A stretch of 64,000 nt of DNA from CAZCDS01 sp964497585 (GTDB lineage Bacteria > Desulfobacterota > Desulfomonilia > Desulfomonilales > Desulfomonilaceae): positions 44,389 through 108,388 of the forward strand of contig CAZCDS010000017.1 of NCBI GenBank assembly GCA_964497585.1, written 5' to 3'. Both the position numbers and the translations under genes were made by a program. Positions 54,032 through 62,882 of this stretch are shown here, piece after piece. Position 1 is the stretch's first letter. Every line of letters starts with the position of its first letter. The notes beneath the pieces were generated by a model. That model was not told the DNA's origin. It saw nothing but the letters and a program-made list of their open reading frames with translations, and did not search any database.

Positions 54032-55681
54032 ATGGGAATCGAAGGCTTCGCGGATTATGACAGCAGAGACGCCGAACGATACAACCGGTATCGTTGGTGG
54101 CTGGGCCTGACGTGGGGAGATGTGCTGGACAGGGCCAGTGACCTGTACCCACGCAAGGTGGGCCTTGCGGATGACACTAATCGGCTGACCTACCGGGAAT
54201 TGAGGGAAAAGGTCGACCGTCTTGCCCTGGGGCTCATGGACCTCGGCATCAAATCGACTGATCGGGTCCTATTGCAGATTCCTAACTGGTATGAATTCGC
54301 GTGGGCATTCTTCGCAGCGCAGAAGATCGGTGCAATCCCGGTCCTGCTCCTCCCCAGACACAACCGGATAGAAGTGAGCTATCTCGCTCGCCTTACCAAG
54401 GCCAAGGCATGGATCCTACCACTCAGACACGGGAGCATCGATTACGGGCCGATCATCGAGAAGGTCTCGGGGGAAGTCTCAGCAATTGAGCGCATCATCA
54501 CGGTTAGAGAAGGCGAGCACAGCACGTTTCTCCCCATGGAAGAGCTGGCCAACCGGAAGGCTCTGACCTCGGAGAACCTGTCCAGGCTCGCTGAGCGAAG
54601 GCCCGATCCCATGGAGGTCGCCCAGATAATGCCGACCGGAGGCACGACAGGCTTGCCGAAAGCCGCTCCCAGGACCCATAACAGTTTCTTGTGCAACGCC
54701 GAATACCATTCCCGTGCCTGGGAAATCACCAGCCAGGACACAGTCCTGACCATTGCCCCCGTCTCCCATGCCCAGGGCATGTTCTGCGGTGTGGGCGGTG
54801 GCTTCATCAATTTTGCCAAGCTGGTCCTTATCGACTCCACGGACCCGGCTGACATCTGCAGGGTAATAGAAAGGGAGCGAGTTACGGCCATTCCCACCGT
54901 GCCGGCGCTAGTTATCCGGCTCGTTAACTTCGATCGTCGCAAGGATTTTGATCTCAGTTCTCTCAGAAAAATCTATGCCGGCGGTGCCCCGAGCAGCCCG
55001 GACCTGGTCATGGCCGTCCGGGAGAAACTGGGATGTGCTTTTGTCAATGCATTCGGGTCTTCTGAGGGCACCAACTCAATGACGAGGCTCGACGACGAAC
55101 TGGAGGTGATCTGCAATACGGTCGGCGCCAAATGCTGCCCCTACGAAACCTATAAGATCGTCGATAACAAAGGGAGTGAGTTGCCTCCCAACTGCGGGGG
55201 AGAGTTGGTGAGCAAAGGCCCGGGGATCTTTACCGGCTATTTCGGCGCGGGTGATGAGAATCGTAACCTCTTCACACCGGACGGCTTTCTCAGGACAGGC
55301 GATGTGGCGAGGATCGACGACGCAGGAAATCTCACCATCACCGGTCGGATCAAGGACATCATCCTTCGCGGAGGCGAAAACATCAGCGCCGTTGAGATAG
55401 AGAATCTCGTCAGCACCCACGAGCAGGTAGAAGTGGTCGCAGTGATAGGAATGCCCGATGAGGAGTTGGGCGAGCGGATATGCGCCTACATTCAACCCCG
55501 CTCGGACACGGGAGAACTTACTTTCGACGATATTATCACCTACCTGCGGCAGAAAGGGGCGTCAGTGCTTCAGCTTCCAGAGCGCATAGAATTCGTGGAC
55601 AGCATTCCCCTGACCAAGGTGGGGAAGGTTGACAAGAAGGCCCTTCGAGAACACATCAAGAAACGTATGGGATTGGCCTGA
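54032..55681 (+). CDS. Acyl-AMP ligase / acyl-CoA synthetase (DhbE-like)
   Basis: About 549 residues from ATG at 54032, which has GGGAG upstream; an open frame extends to 53885 but lacks a good start. It activates a carboxylic acid with ATP, usually then forming the CoA ester. The A3 phosphate loop is MPTGGTTGLPKAAPRTHNS, A5 is NAFGSSEGTNSM, A8 is RTGDVARIDDAGNLTITGR with RIKDIILRGGENIS, and the catalytic Lys lies in PLTKVGKVDKKAL. The overall look is of 2,3-dihydroxybenzoate or aryl-acid ligases. Directly behind the second Liv importer, it probably traps the imported acid as a CoA ester. Confidence 0.87.
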   Translation: MGIEGFADYDSRDAERYNRYRWWLGLTWGDVLDRASDLYPRKVGLADDTNRLTYRELREKVDRLALGLMDLGIKSTDRVLLQIPNWYEFAWAFFAAQKIGAIPVLLLPRHNRIEVSYLARLTKAKAWILPLRHGSIDYGPIIEKVSGEVSAIERIITVREGEHSTFLPMEELANRKALTSENLSRLAERRPDPMEVAQIMPTGGTTGLPKAAPRTHNSFLCNAEYHSRAWEITSQDTVLTIAPVSHAQGMFCGVGGGFINFAKLVLIDSTDPADICRVIERERVTAIPTVPALVIRLVNFDRRKDFDLSSLRKIYAGGAPSSPDLVMAVREKLGCAFVNAFGSSEGTNSMTRLDDELEVICNTVGAKCCPYETYKIVDNKGSELPPNCGGELVSKGPGIFTGYFGAGDENRNLFTPDGFLRTGDVARIDDAGNLTITGRIKDIILRGGENISAVEIENLVSTHEQVEVVAVIGMPDEELGERICAYIQPRSDTGELTFDDIITYLRQKGASVLQLPERIEFVDSIPLTKVGKVDKKALREHIKKRMGLA

Positions 55682-56068
55682 CGTTCGGGTCCGCGTTGGC
55701 GGGCTACAATTGGGCGGATCGCGGCGAAAGAGCACCCCAGCAGTGAGAAGGCAGAAGCAAATTAGGTGCCTTCGAATTCCTCGAACTCGTAACCGTGCGG
55801 AGAGATTGGAAGGGGGGAACCACACAGACGCCTATCGGGTTCCCCGGTGCGCCACTACTCGCGCTACGTGGCCCATAGCTACATCACACAGTTTTTTTTG
55901 ATTCGTCTCGAATTACGTATAGTGTACCAGGAACTCACGCTTCACCCGATACGAAGGAGAGACTCTACGCCGGATCAGACCAACACCAAACCGACGAACT
56001 TCGGGTGTACGGCCATAGGGAAGCAACAAACCATGAATCGAGCAAGGCGTATGGTGACTTTTATGATT
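55682..56068. other. Convergent intergenic region
   Basis: About 390 bases between convergent genes without a recognisable gene. It should contain terminators, but I found no clear hairpin with T-run. Confidence 0.4.
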
Positions 56069-57262
56069 TCAGCCCTTAGCAGAAGATTTTACCTTCTGGA
56101 TGAAAAGCTCAGTTTGTTTGGCGGCTCTCTCCTCGTATGGGACGGGGTATTCATCTCCAAGGGCCCAAAGGATTTCCTCCAAGGAATAATGAATTTGTAT
56201 ATCGGATTTCTTGGCTGCTCCCCTGAGCTGTGTATAGCACCCCGGACAATAGCAAAAGAGATGGTCCGCCTTCGTATCCACCACCTGTTCTATCTTCTTT
56301 TTGGTTTCTTTTGTCCCTTCCGCGAGGTCATAATTGTTTCGAATAACGCTCATTGCCCCGCAAGTGAAATTATTGTAGCGGTTGTTCTTCAGTTCAACGA
56401 CCTCCATACCGACCGCTTCATGTAAACCTCTCACCGCTTGAAAGAAGCGGTCCCCCAATTCGCTGCTATAACATGAATCTGTGAGCGCGACTCTCTTGGA
56501 AATCTTCCGTTGCACTTTCAAATCCCCCTTTTCAAGCTTTTCCCAGAGCCATTCCCACACGGAGATTATCTCAAACGGCAGCTTAACACCATGATAATTC
56601 GGCCAGACATTGCCAACATAGTTCGCACAGGAACCACAATAGCACACCAAACGTTCCGTATCGAGAGCCCCCAGCAGTTGACTCGTACGCTCGACCGTTT
56701 CGGCAAAGGTTTGATAATCCCCGAACCGATAAGCCAACTCTCCGCAGCAGGCATTGCGTGGAGCGTATTTTGCGAGGTTCTGAAATACACCGGAATGTTC
56801 AATACCGTACGGGATCGTCCGACCGACACATCCTATAAAAAGCACTTCCTGAGTCTTTGGTGGAACGATTTCCCATCTGTCCAAGATCGCCTTTTCTTCC
56901 TCCGACTCGCTCTCGTATACGTCCCGGAAAAGACAGGTATCCGTTTTTCCCGTAAAAAAATACGTGACAAACGGCGGTATTGCTTTCCCGCTCTTGCGAT
57001 TTTTTTCCGCCATACGTTCGATCATAAGGGCATAGGGTTTGAGACCGTAAGGACAATAACGATTGCAACTAAAACAGAACGTACACTCATTCAGTACACG
57101 CGTGGTTTCCTCGCCATCCAAGAGGCGTCCCATCTCGGCTTTGGATTCTTCTTCGTCCATCTGCATTACGGGACATTTCTGAAGACATATGCCGCATTCT
57201 CTACAGAGTTCTCGATCTTTTTCATCAGGGCTGAACGCGTCCAAGTAAGATTTGCTAACCAT
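56069..57262 (-). CDS. HdrD-like Fe-S oxidoreductase with CCG domains
   Basis: About 397 residues from ATG at 57262, preceded by GGAGGAAGAG. A ferredoxin-type N-terminus has C20/23/26/30 and C60/63/66/70 (CRECGICLQKCP and CTFCFSCNRYCP), two [4Fe-4S] clusters. The C-terminal part has two cysteine-rich CCG-type regions: NACCGELAYRFG with CYCGSC, and SCYSSELG with CYCPGC. The layout resembles heterodisulfide reductase subunit D or GlpC/LldE-type subunits, which take electrons to a disulfide or quinone. No flavin dehydrogenase partner is adjacent, so its redox partner is unknown. Confidence 0.83.
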   Translation of the reverse strand: MVSKSYLDAFSPDEKDRELCRECGICLQKCPVMQMDEEESKAEMGRLLDGEETTRVLNECTFCFSCNRYCPYGLKPYALMIERMAEKNRKSGKAIPPFVTYFFTGKTDTCLFRDVYESESEEEKAILDRWEIVPPKTQEVLFIGCVGRTIPYGIEHSGVFQNLAKYAPRNACCGELAYRFGDYQTFAETVERTSQLLGALDTERLVCYCGSCANYVGNVWPNYHGVKLPFEIISVWEWLWEKLEKGDLKVQRKISKRVALTDSCYSSELGDRFFQAVRGLHEAVGMEVVELKNNRYNNFTCGAMSVIRNNYDLAEGTKETKKKIEQVVDTKADHLFCYCPGCYTQLRGAAKKSDIQIHYSLEEILWALGDEYPVPYEERAAKQTELFIQKVKSSAKG

Positions 57263-57816
57263 CTCTTCCTCCACTGATCTCGTCTTTTGCAGCGCATTCA
57301 TTCTGTTGCCACGCTGCGTGTTGCGGCTTCCCCCTAAAAGTCTCTCCGACATGATGAGACCAAGAAATCATCTCCGTTCGCCGTCCAAAACTGGGACGAC
57401 AGAGACCCCCAAGGTCAGAAAACCAGGTCCACCCCTTTGTCGACCATACCTCACCACAGCCACCTCCATCAAGTATGATCTTCGCCGGTGCTCTCAATCC
57501 GCAAACTGCCTGCCGGAATTGAGCCAAGACAAAAGCTCAAGTCCCGACAACCTTCCGTCTCATTGCTCACCGCAGCTATGGGGGGAAGATCGGTCAGGCC
57601 TCGACGGGGATGCTGACGGTACGCGTACGCGGGAAGGAGAGGAAAAAGGTTCAAGATTGATGGGCCCGGTTCAGAAGCGGTTAGGGACAGGTTACATTTC
57701 CGTGGCTAACCGAAAGCTGGTTTGAACCTCATTCTCGCCTAACAAATCAATTCATTATTTTCTTCAGTTGGTTACCGACTCAATCACTACACGGAGCGCA
57801 CACCAGCGGACAGAAC
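57263..57816. other. Divergent intergenic region upstream of the lipid locus
   Basis: About 550 bases without a recognisable gene. The last 100 bases (57720-57780) are AT-richer than the surroundings and likely hold the promoter of the 846-residue protein; a TTGAAC box at 57722 is a weak candidate. Confidence 0.4.
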
Positions 57817-60357
57817 ATGTTGCAGCACAATGATCCGAGTCGATCCCCTGGAGACCATGAAAGTGTTTCCGAACTCCTTGAAGGCGTACGAGCCGCTCTG
57901 CAAGTACCGGGAATCCGGTCACCCAGGTTCCTGGAGTCTCTTCCTTTTTCCGCAGAGGATGTTACCGCCGGGTCTGAAACCGAGCTTCAGGCGGCAGTCC
58001 TCGGTCACCGGTCGAACGTCGACTTGCCGTTGAGCATAGAAAAGTCCAACTACTTTGCCAACGTCATCCGGCGAGTCGCCGCGGGCGACACGTCTCTCAG
58101 GGCCGTAACCGACCTTGAAGCGTATCTTCAATGCGACGAGGTGCGCATCTGGGAGAACAGTTGGGTGAGGTTCCCCACCAAGAAGCTGAGTCCGTACGCG
58201 AGGGAGATATTAAGAGGAGACCTACTCTCGGACAAAAGCAAGTCTGGGAGCCCACCAAGAGCAGACAGCGCAAAGTTCTTCTACTCCAGCGCTGGAGAGC
58301 AATGGTTACGTGTGCCGATAAGTTATCTCATCAAGCTCGCGTTGGCCGACATTCTGGGAACACAGGAGAACCTGCCCGCGATGATCCGGAAATCTGTCGG
58401 TCTCGCCATGGAACGCCTACTCAACGATAATACGTCGCCTGAGACGCTATCCTTCCACATCGTGCCCCTGCGCCCCGACTCCGGGAGCGGACGAGCCCTG
58501 GCTGAGGAGACCTCCAAGAGGTTTCTGCTCACCGAACTGTTGATCATGTACGCGAATGAGGCATTCTCGCTCAAAGAAATGGGACAGGAAGCGACGGTCT
58601 ATTTCTCGCCCCACCCTCCGTTACGCCAGAAGGAGCTCAACGAGTGTATCTCCGATTCGTTCTACCGGGAGCTGTTCATGAGCCCGTGCTTGTCCGGTTG
58701 GGACGACGGCCTGGCGAAGCACGCGTACATGTGCCTCTGCCACGAGGTGCTCAGCCGCAGCCAACTCAACGCAGTGGCCAAGCTCAGGGAGGCGGGTATC
58801 ATCACCAGAAATCTAGTCGTTATCCCCAACGTCTCCAACATCAGCCTGGCCAATAACGGGACACACATCAGTCTGGGAAGCATCAAGCTCGGAGAGGCTC
58901 TCAGAGACCGGGGTTCCGGGTTCACGGCCGTGCATGAGAAATACATCGGAGATCTGGTAATCAAGATTGTGGAACACTTCCTCCCGCTCTTCGTGCGAAC
59001 GTACAGCGCTGCGCCGTACAGATTGGGTTTCTCGGATTTCCATCCGGAGCGGGCGCTCGGATTTCTCCCCCATGAGATTGATTACACGCACCTGCGTATG
59101 ATGTGGCGTCGATGGAAAAGAAAGGCACACTTGAGACTCTTTGGCCGGCCTATCACGCCGTTCGGCCTGACGTGGCTCGACCAGGCGATCAGCATCCTGT
59201 TTCGGCTGAAGGGTGATTTTATTCCTGATTTCAGGCTGGTGGACTATCTCATGGCCCCCATGAGCACCGTAAGGAGCCCTGCCCTGGACGGCACCCCCGG
59301 CAGCCAGGAAAAACTGAAGCGGGATCTTGCCGACCTTGGCGTCTTCGATGCCGCGATGTCCCTCTATAGCCTCTATCGTCTCCGAGAGTTTGCCGCGGTC
59401 GGGTATTCGGGTTTCGAGGGTCGGTACTACAGCCTCTTCCACAGCCTGACGCAAGACATGGCTCGAGCGGTGGAACTTCAGGCTCTGGTAACGGCTTTGG
59501 CCTTCAAGTATGTGCTCTCGGGCGCGATTACGCACAGACACATCCCTGACGATCCCTTCGTTGAAAGCGAGCGACGCCAGATTTTTTTCGGTCTTGCGAT
59601 CGGGCTGCCCACCTTCTACGTGAGGTCCGACACGGGCAATCGATTTCTCAAGAGGATCGTCAGGAAGACCAGGGGCGTCCGATACAGCAGGCGCTACCCG
59701 GGATACGTGCGAGTCTACCATCGGCAGTTCAGGCTTGCACTTGCGAACCTCATCAGAGAAGACGCGCAGGAGCTTATGGAAATGCTCGATGTTCGGGATA
59801 CGCTCTCCGACCTCGTCGCCAGAATTGAGGAGCCGGAGACGCACGCGGCGAGCGGTAAGCTCACCCGGCGCATATTGGAACAATTGGGAGCGAGTTCGCC
59901 CATGAGGGTGACTGCGGAGCAGTTCAACCTCGCAGCCGAGACCTCGTACCGGATGAGCGTTAAAAGGCTGCATCTGAAAGAGGCGCTCGATCACCTCAAA
60001 CGGGACTCTGCGCAAATGGACGCGTCAGCCTGCCGGGAGGGCGACTCCTACCAACGCGCCTGCCAATACGCACTCGAGAATCAGGGAGCAACAGAGTTTC
60101 TCTCCACAATCGAGCGTGATCTCCTCAGTGAGAGCATCGGGACCGCCGCGTTGCGCAAGCTCATCAACCTCGTGCTCATAACGGTCCATAGAGACGCACG
60201 CGAATCGAGTCGTTTCATCGACCGTCGCCGAGCAAGCCTCTCGGAGGCTTTGAGACATTCCGAAACATCGGGCGCCCCCTTCCGGGCTACTTCCCCGGCC
60301 GATCGGGTGGAATCCCCGTCCCCGCATTCACATGAACCTGAGGCTTCGCTCGGATGA
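57817..60357 (+). CDS. Large protein of unknown family (846 residues)
   Basis: A long soluble-looking protein; I do not recognise its family. It has no signal peptide and no clear membrane helix cluster. Conserved-looking, motif-rich stretches include VRIWENSWVRFPTKKL, IPNVSNISLANNGTHISLGS, GFSDFHPERALGFLPHEID, ARAVELQALVTALAFKYV and RRYPGYVRVYHRQF. The stop overlaps the start of the Psd-like gene by four bases, so it is probably part of the same system. A catalytic role in lipid or headgroup chemistry is plausible but only by context. Confidence 0.75.
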   Translation: MLQHNDPSRSPGDHESVSELLEGVRAALQVPGIRSPRFLESLPFSAEDVTAGSETELQAAVLGHRSNVDLPLSIEKSNYFANVIRRVAAGDTSLRAVTDLEAYLQCDEVRIWENSWVRFPTKKLSPYAREILRGDLLSDKSKSGSPPRADSAKFFYSSAGEQWLRVPISYLIKLALADILGTQENLPAMIRKSVGLAMERLLNDNTSPETLSFHIVPLRPDSGSGRALAEETSKRFLLTELLIMYANEAFSLKEMGQEATVYFSPHPPLRQKELNECISDSFYRELFMSPCLSGWDDGLAKHAYMCLCHEVLSRSQLNAVAKLREAGIITRNLVVIPNVSNISLANNGTHISLGSIKLGEALRDRGSGFTAVHEKYIGDLVIKIVEHFLPLFVRTYSAAPYRLGFSDFHPERALGFLPHEIDYTHLRMMWRRWKRKAHLRLFGRPITPFGLTWLDQAISILFRLKGDFIPDFRLVDYLMAPMSTVRSPALDGTPGSQEKLKRDLADLGVFDAAMSLYSLYRLREFAAVGYSGFEGRYYSLFHSLTQDMARAVELQALVTALAFKYVLSGAITHRHIPDDPFVESERRQIFFGLAIGLPTFYVRSDTGNRFLKRIVRKTRGVRYSRRYPGYVRVYHRQFRLALANLIREDAQELMEMLDVRDTLSDLVARIEEPETHAASGKLTRRILEQLGASSPMRVTAEQFNLAAETSYRMSVKRLHLKEALDHLKRDSAQMDASACREGDSYQRACQYALENQGATEFLSTIERDLLSESIGTAALRKLINLVLITVHRDARESSRFIDRRRASLSEALRHSETSGAPFRATSPADRVESPSPHSHEPEASLG

Positions 60358-61358
60358 TGCTGCACCAATACATCGACAGGGAAACCAGGGCGGTCCGTGA
60401 TGAAACGCTCCTGTCGGACTGGCCGATTGACTTCCTCTATTCGTCGGTGAGAGAAAACGCTCCCTCGCTCTTTCGAGCTCTCACGAGCGCTCGAGCGTCT
60501 CAGATCCTGGGATTTGTCAGTTTTGACATTCCCGTCACACCTGTGCTGAAGCGATTCCTCCGGCACAACGGACTGGACCTCTCCGAATGCCTTGATCCCC
60601 CGGAGAGTCTCAAGACGGCCAGGAAGATCTTTGAACGCCGAATTCGGTATTGGGAATGCCGTCCCATGCCTTCAGACGTATCCGCAGTAGTTTCGCCGGC
60701 CGATTCGAGGGTGCTGCTCGGGTCTTTGGCCGTGACTTCCGTATTGTTCCTCAAGGAGAAGTTTTTCGCGTTCGAGGAACTGCTCGGCCGTGACAAGCAC
60801 GAGTGGATTTCAGTATTTGCGGGTGGGGATTTCGCGATTTTCAGGCTCACTCCAGAGAAGTATCACTACAATCATACGCCGGTTTCAGGATACGTAAAGG
60901 ATTTCTACGAAATTCCGGGAGGATACCACTCCTGCAATCCCGGAGCTGCAGTGGCCGCGGTTACGCCCTGCTCGAAGAACAGACGCGTGGTGACGATTCT
61001 TGACACGGATGTCCCCGGAGGGACCCGGGTTGGCCCTGTCGCGATGATCGAGGTGACGGCGCTCATGGTGGGTGACGTGGAACAGGCGTACAGCCCCGTG
61101 GCCTATGAAGACCCTCGGAGAATTGAAAGGGGCATGTTCCTTGAAAAAGGACAGCCCAAGAGTCTGTTCAGACCGGGCAGCAGCACGGTCGTGCTGGTCT
61201 TCCGAAAGGGTCGCATCAAATTCTCGCAGGACCTTCTGGAGAATATGCGGCGTCAGGGAGTCAGTAGCCGGTTCTCGCAAGGGTTCGGCCAACCGCTCGC
61301 GGAAACGGACCTGGAAGTGAGATCCCTGATCGGGAAGGCCATTCCTCCGGAGACGTGA
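60354..61358 (+). CDS. Phosphatidylserine-decarboxylase-like enzyme
   Basis: 334 residues. Psd proenzymes self-cleave at a GS(S/T) motif to form a pyruvoyl group and decarboxylate phosphatidylserine. Candidate catalytic residues are D117 (SPADSRVL), H171 and H174 (EKYHYNHTPVSG), and the cleavage site G275-S276 in FRPGSSTVVLVF. The N-terminal ~100 residues look unlike ordinary Psd and may be an added domain. No membrane helix is obvious. The start ATGA overlaps the 846-residue gene stop; a second ATG follows directly. Confidence 0.82.
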   Translation: MMLHQYIDRETRAVRDETLLSDWPIDFLYSSVRENAPSLFRALTSARASQILGFVSFDIPVTPVLKRFLRHNGLDLSECLDPPESLKTARKIFERRIRYWECRPMPSDVSAVVSPADSRVLLGSLAVTSVLFLKEKFFAFEELLGRDKHEWISVFAGGDFAIFRLTPEKYHYNHTPVSGYVKDFYEIPGGYHSCNPGAAVAAVTPCSKNRRVVTILDTDVPGGTRVGPVAMIEVTALMVGDVEQAYSPVAYEDPRRIERGMFLEKGQPKSLFRPGSSTVVLVFRKGRIKFSQDLLENMRRQGVSSRFSQGFGQPLAETDLEVRSLIGKAIPPET

Positions 61359-61566
61359 GCTGGATGCAGTGTCCGATCCGGGCTTCACGGTGGCGATGGT
61401 GCGCTGAGGGGTGACTCGCGAGAATCATCCGGATTGACGCGTGAGAGCTGTACCCGGCCGCAGTGGCCATCCCTTTGTACCGACGTAACGCGCTACGCGC
61501 GCCTGGCCACGCGAATGGCTTTTTGCTTGCATTTCAGTCCGGGAAACAACAACGGAGGTCGTCTTT

Positions 61567-62619
61567 ATGTGGGATGAGATTTTCGTGGTTACCCTCGCTG
61601 TGGGGTCATTCTTCCTCCTTCGGTGGGCAACGAGGACGCTCCCAGGTGAGGGCTGGCAGATAATCGCGTCGGTGCCTGGAATAAAGGAGCATTCGGACTC
61701 CTGGAACGGGAGAAATCTCACGTACTACGGACTTTTTGTGGCAGGCTCGCTCGTGGCGGGCACGGCTCTGATTTTCGTGATGGGGGGATCGGCCGGCGTT
61801 CCGAAGGCCATGATGGCGATGGTACTGACGGTCCTCCGGGTAGTATGTGTCCCCGCGTCCAGAATCGTGGCCCGCGTGGTGGAGAAGAAGAAGCATACTT
61901 TTACCGTAGGGGGAGCTTCCTTTCTCGGGATCCTCATCGCTCCCGGAGCGGTATGGCTCGCGAATCATACGGTGGGATCGTATATCAACTATGAGGCGCC
62001 CTCCATCGTCGTCTTCTCGGCACTCGCGCTCGGCTACGCGCTCGGAGAGGGTTTGGGCCGGTTGGCCTGCATCAGTTTCGGCTGCTGCTACGGCAGGCCT
62101 TTGGCCGAATGCAGCCCGTGGGTAAGAAGGTTCCTCGGCAAGCAGGTGATCGTGTTCACGGGGAAAACCAAAAAGATAGCTTATGAAAGCGGTTTGGACG
62201 GCACCGAGGTCGTACCGATCCAGGCTATCACTTCAGCACTTTACATTGCCGTGTGTCTTGTCGGCACGTACCTTTATCTGAAGGGCTTCTATTGTACGTC
62301 GTTGATCCTCGTCATGACAGTGACGCAGATCTGGCGGGCCCTGTCGGAAACGCTCCGAGCCGATTATCGCGGAGAGGGAGACCTTTCCGCGTATCAAGTC
62401 ATGGCGATCGTTGCCCCCTTGTACGTCCTCGCAGGAGCCTGGCTGTCTCCTCCCGTGCCTCTGCCCGGAGCCGATCTGGTGGCCGGTTTCTCAGTGCTCT
62501 GGGACCCGTTCCTGATCATCGCGCTACAAAGCGTTTTCATCTGCGTATTCTTGGTTACGGGCCGGAGTTCGGTCACCGGAGCGACCATGTCTTTCCACGT
62601 GATCAAGGACAAGATCTGA
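61567..62619 (+). CDS. Lgt-like polytopic membrane protein
   Basis: 350 residues with about eight membrane helices, related to prolipoprotein diacylglyceryl transferase, which moves diacylglyceryl from phosphatidylglycerol onto lipobox Cys. The core motif GEGLGRLACISFGCCYGRP lies near 160-178. The segment TVGGASFLGILIAP (near 113-126) aligns with the Lgt GGMSFHGG motif, but the essential His appears as Leu. The GCCYG Cys pair is common in Lgt-like paralogues. Together these suggest a diverged function. An AACGGAGG ribosome-binding site precedes the ATG. It is 208 bases after the Psd-like gene. Confidence 0.75.
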   Translation: MWDEIFVVTLAVGSFFLLRWATRTLPGEGWQIIASVPGIKEHSDSWNGRNLTYYGLFVAGSLVAGTALIFVMGGSAGVPKAMMAMVLTVLRVVCVPASRIVARVVEKKKHTFTVGGASFLGILIAPGAVWLANHTVGSYINYEAPSIVVFSALALGYALGEGLGRLACISFGCCYGRPLAECSPWVRRFLGKQVIVFTGKTKKIAYESGLDGTEVVPIQAITSALYIAVCLVGTYLYLKGFYCTSLILVMTVTQIWRALSETLRADYRGEGDLSAYQVMAIVAPLYVLAGAWLSPPVPLPGADLVAGFSVLWDPFLIIALQSVFICVFLVTGRSSVTGATMSFHVIKDKI

Positions 62620-62882
62620 AGCGAACCGACTCTTTTCGCTCTCCCGGGGCGCCGTTGGCCGGAAACATTTTTGGACCGGTCCTTTCTTCGGTCGATTTTG
62701 TCTGGTAAGATCCTCTCATACATCAGCGTCAGGCAAGACCGTATTCGAATCCATACCTGGGGCGTCAGCCCCGGCTTTTGCCTCGTCCGGTCATCTCTCA
62801 CGATCGGTGGGCGATGTTGATCACCATGTTGATGCGCCTCCCCTTAACAACACCGCGGGAGCGCTGTGAGAGGAAGGAACTG

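Noticed and set aside
58813..60015. A 400-residue minus-strand open frame
   Set aside because: It lies antisense within the 846-residue gene. The plus-strand frame has a coupled downstream neighbour and is the better gene.
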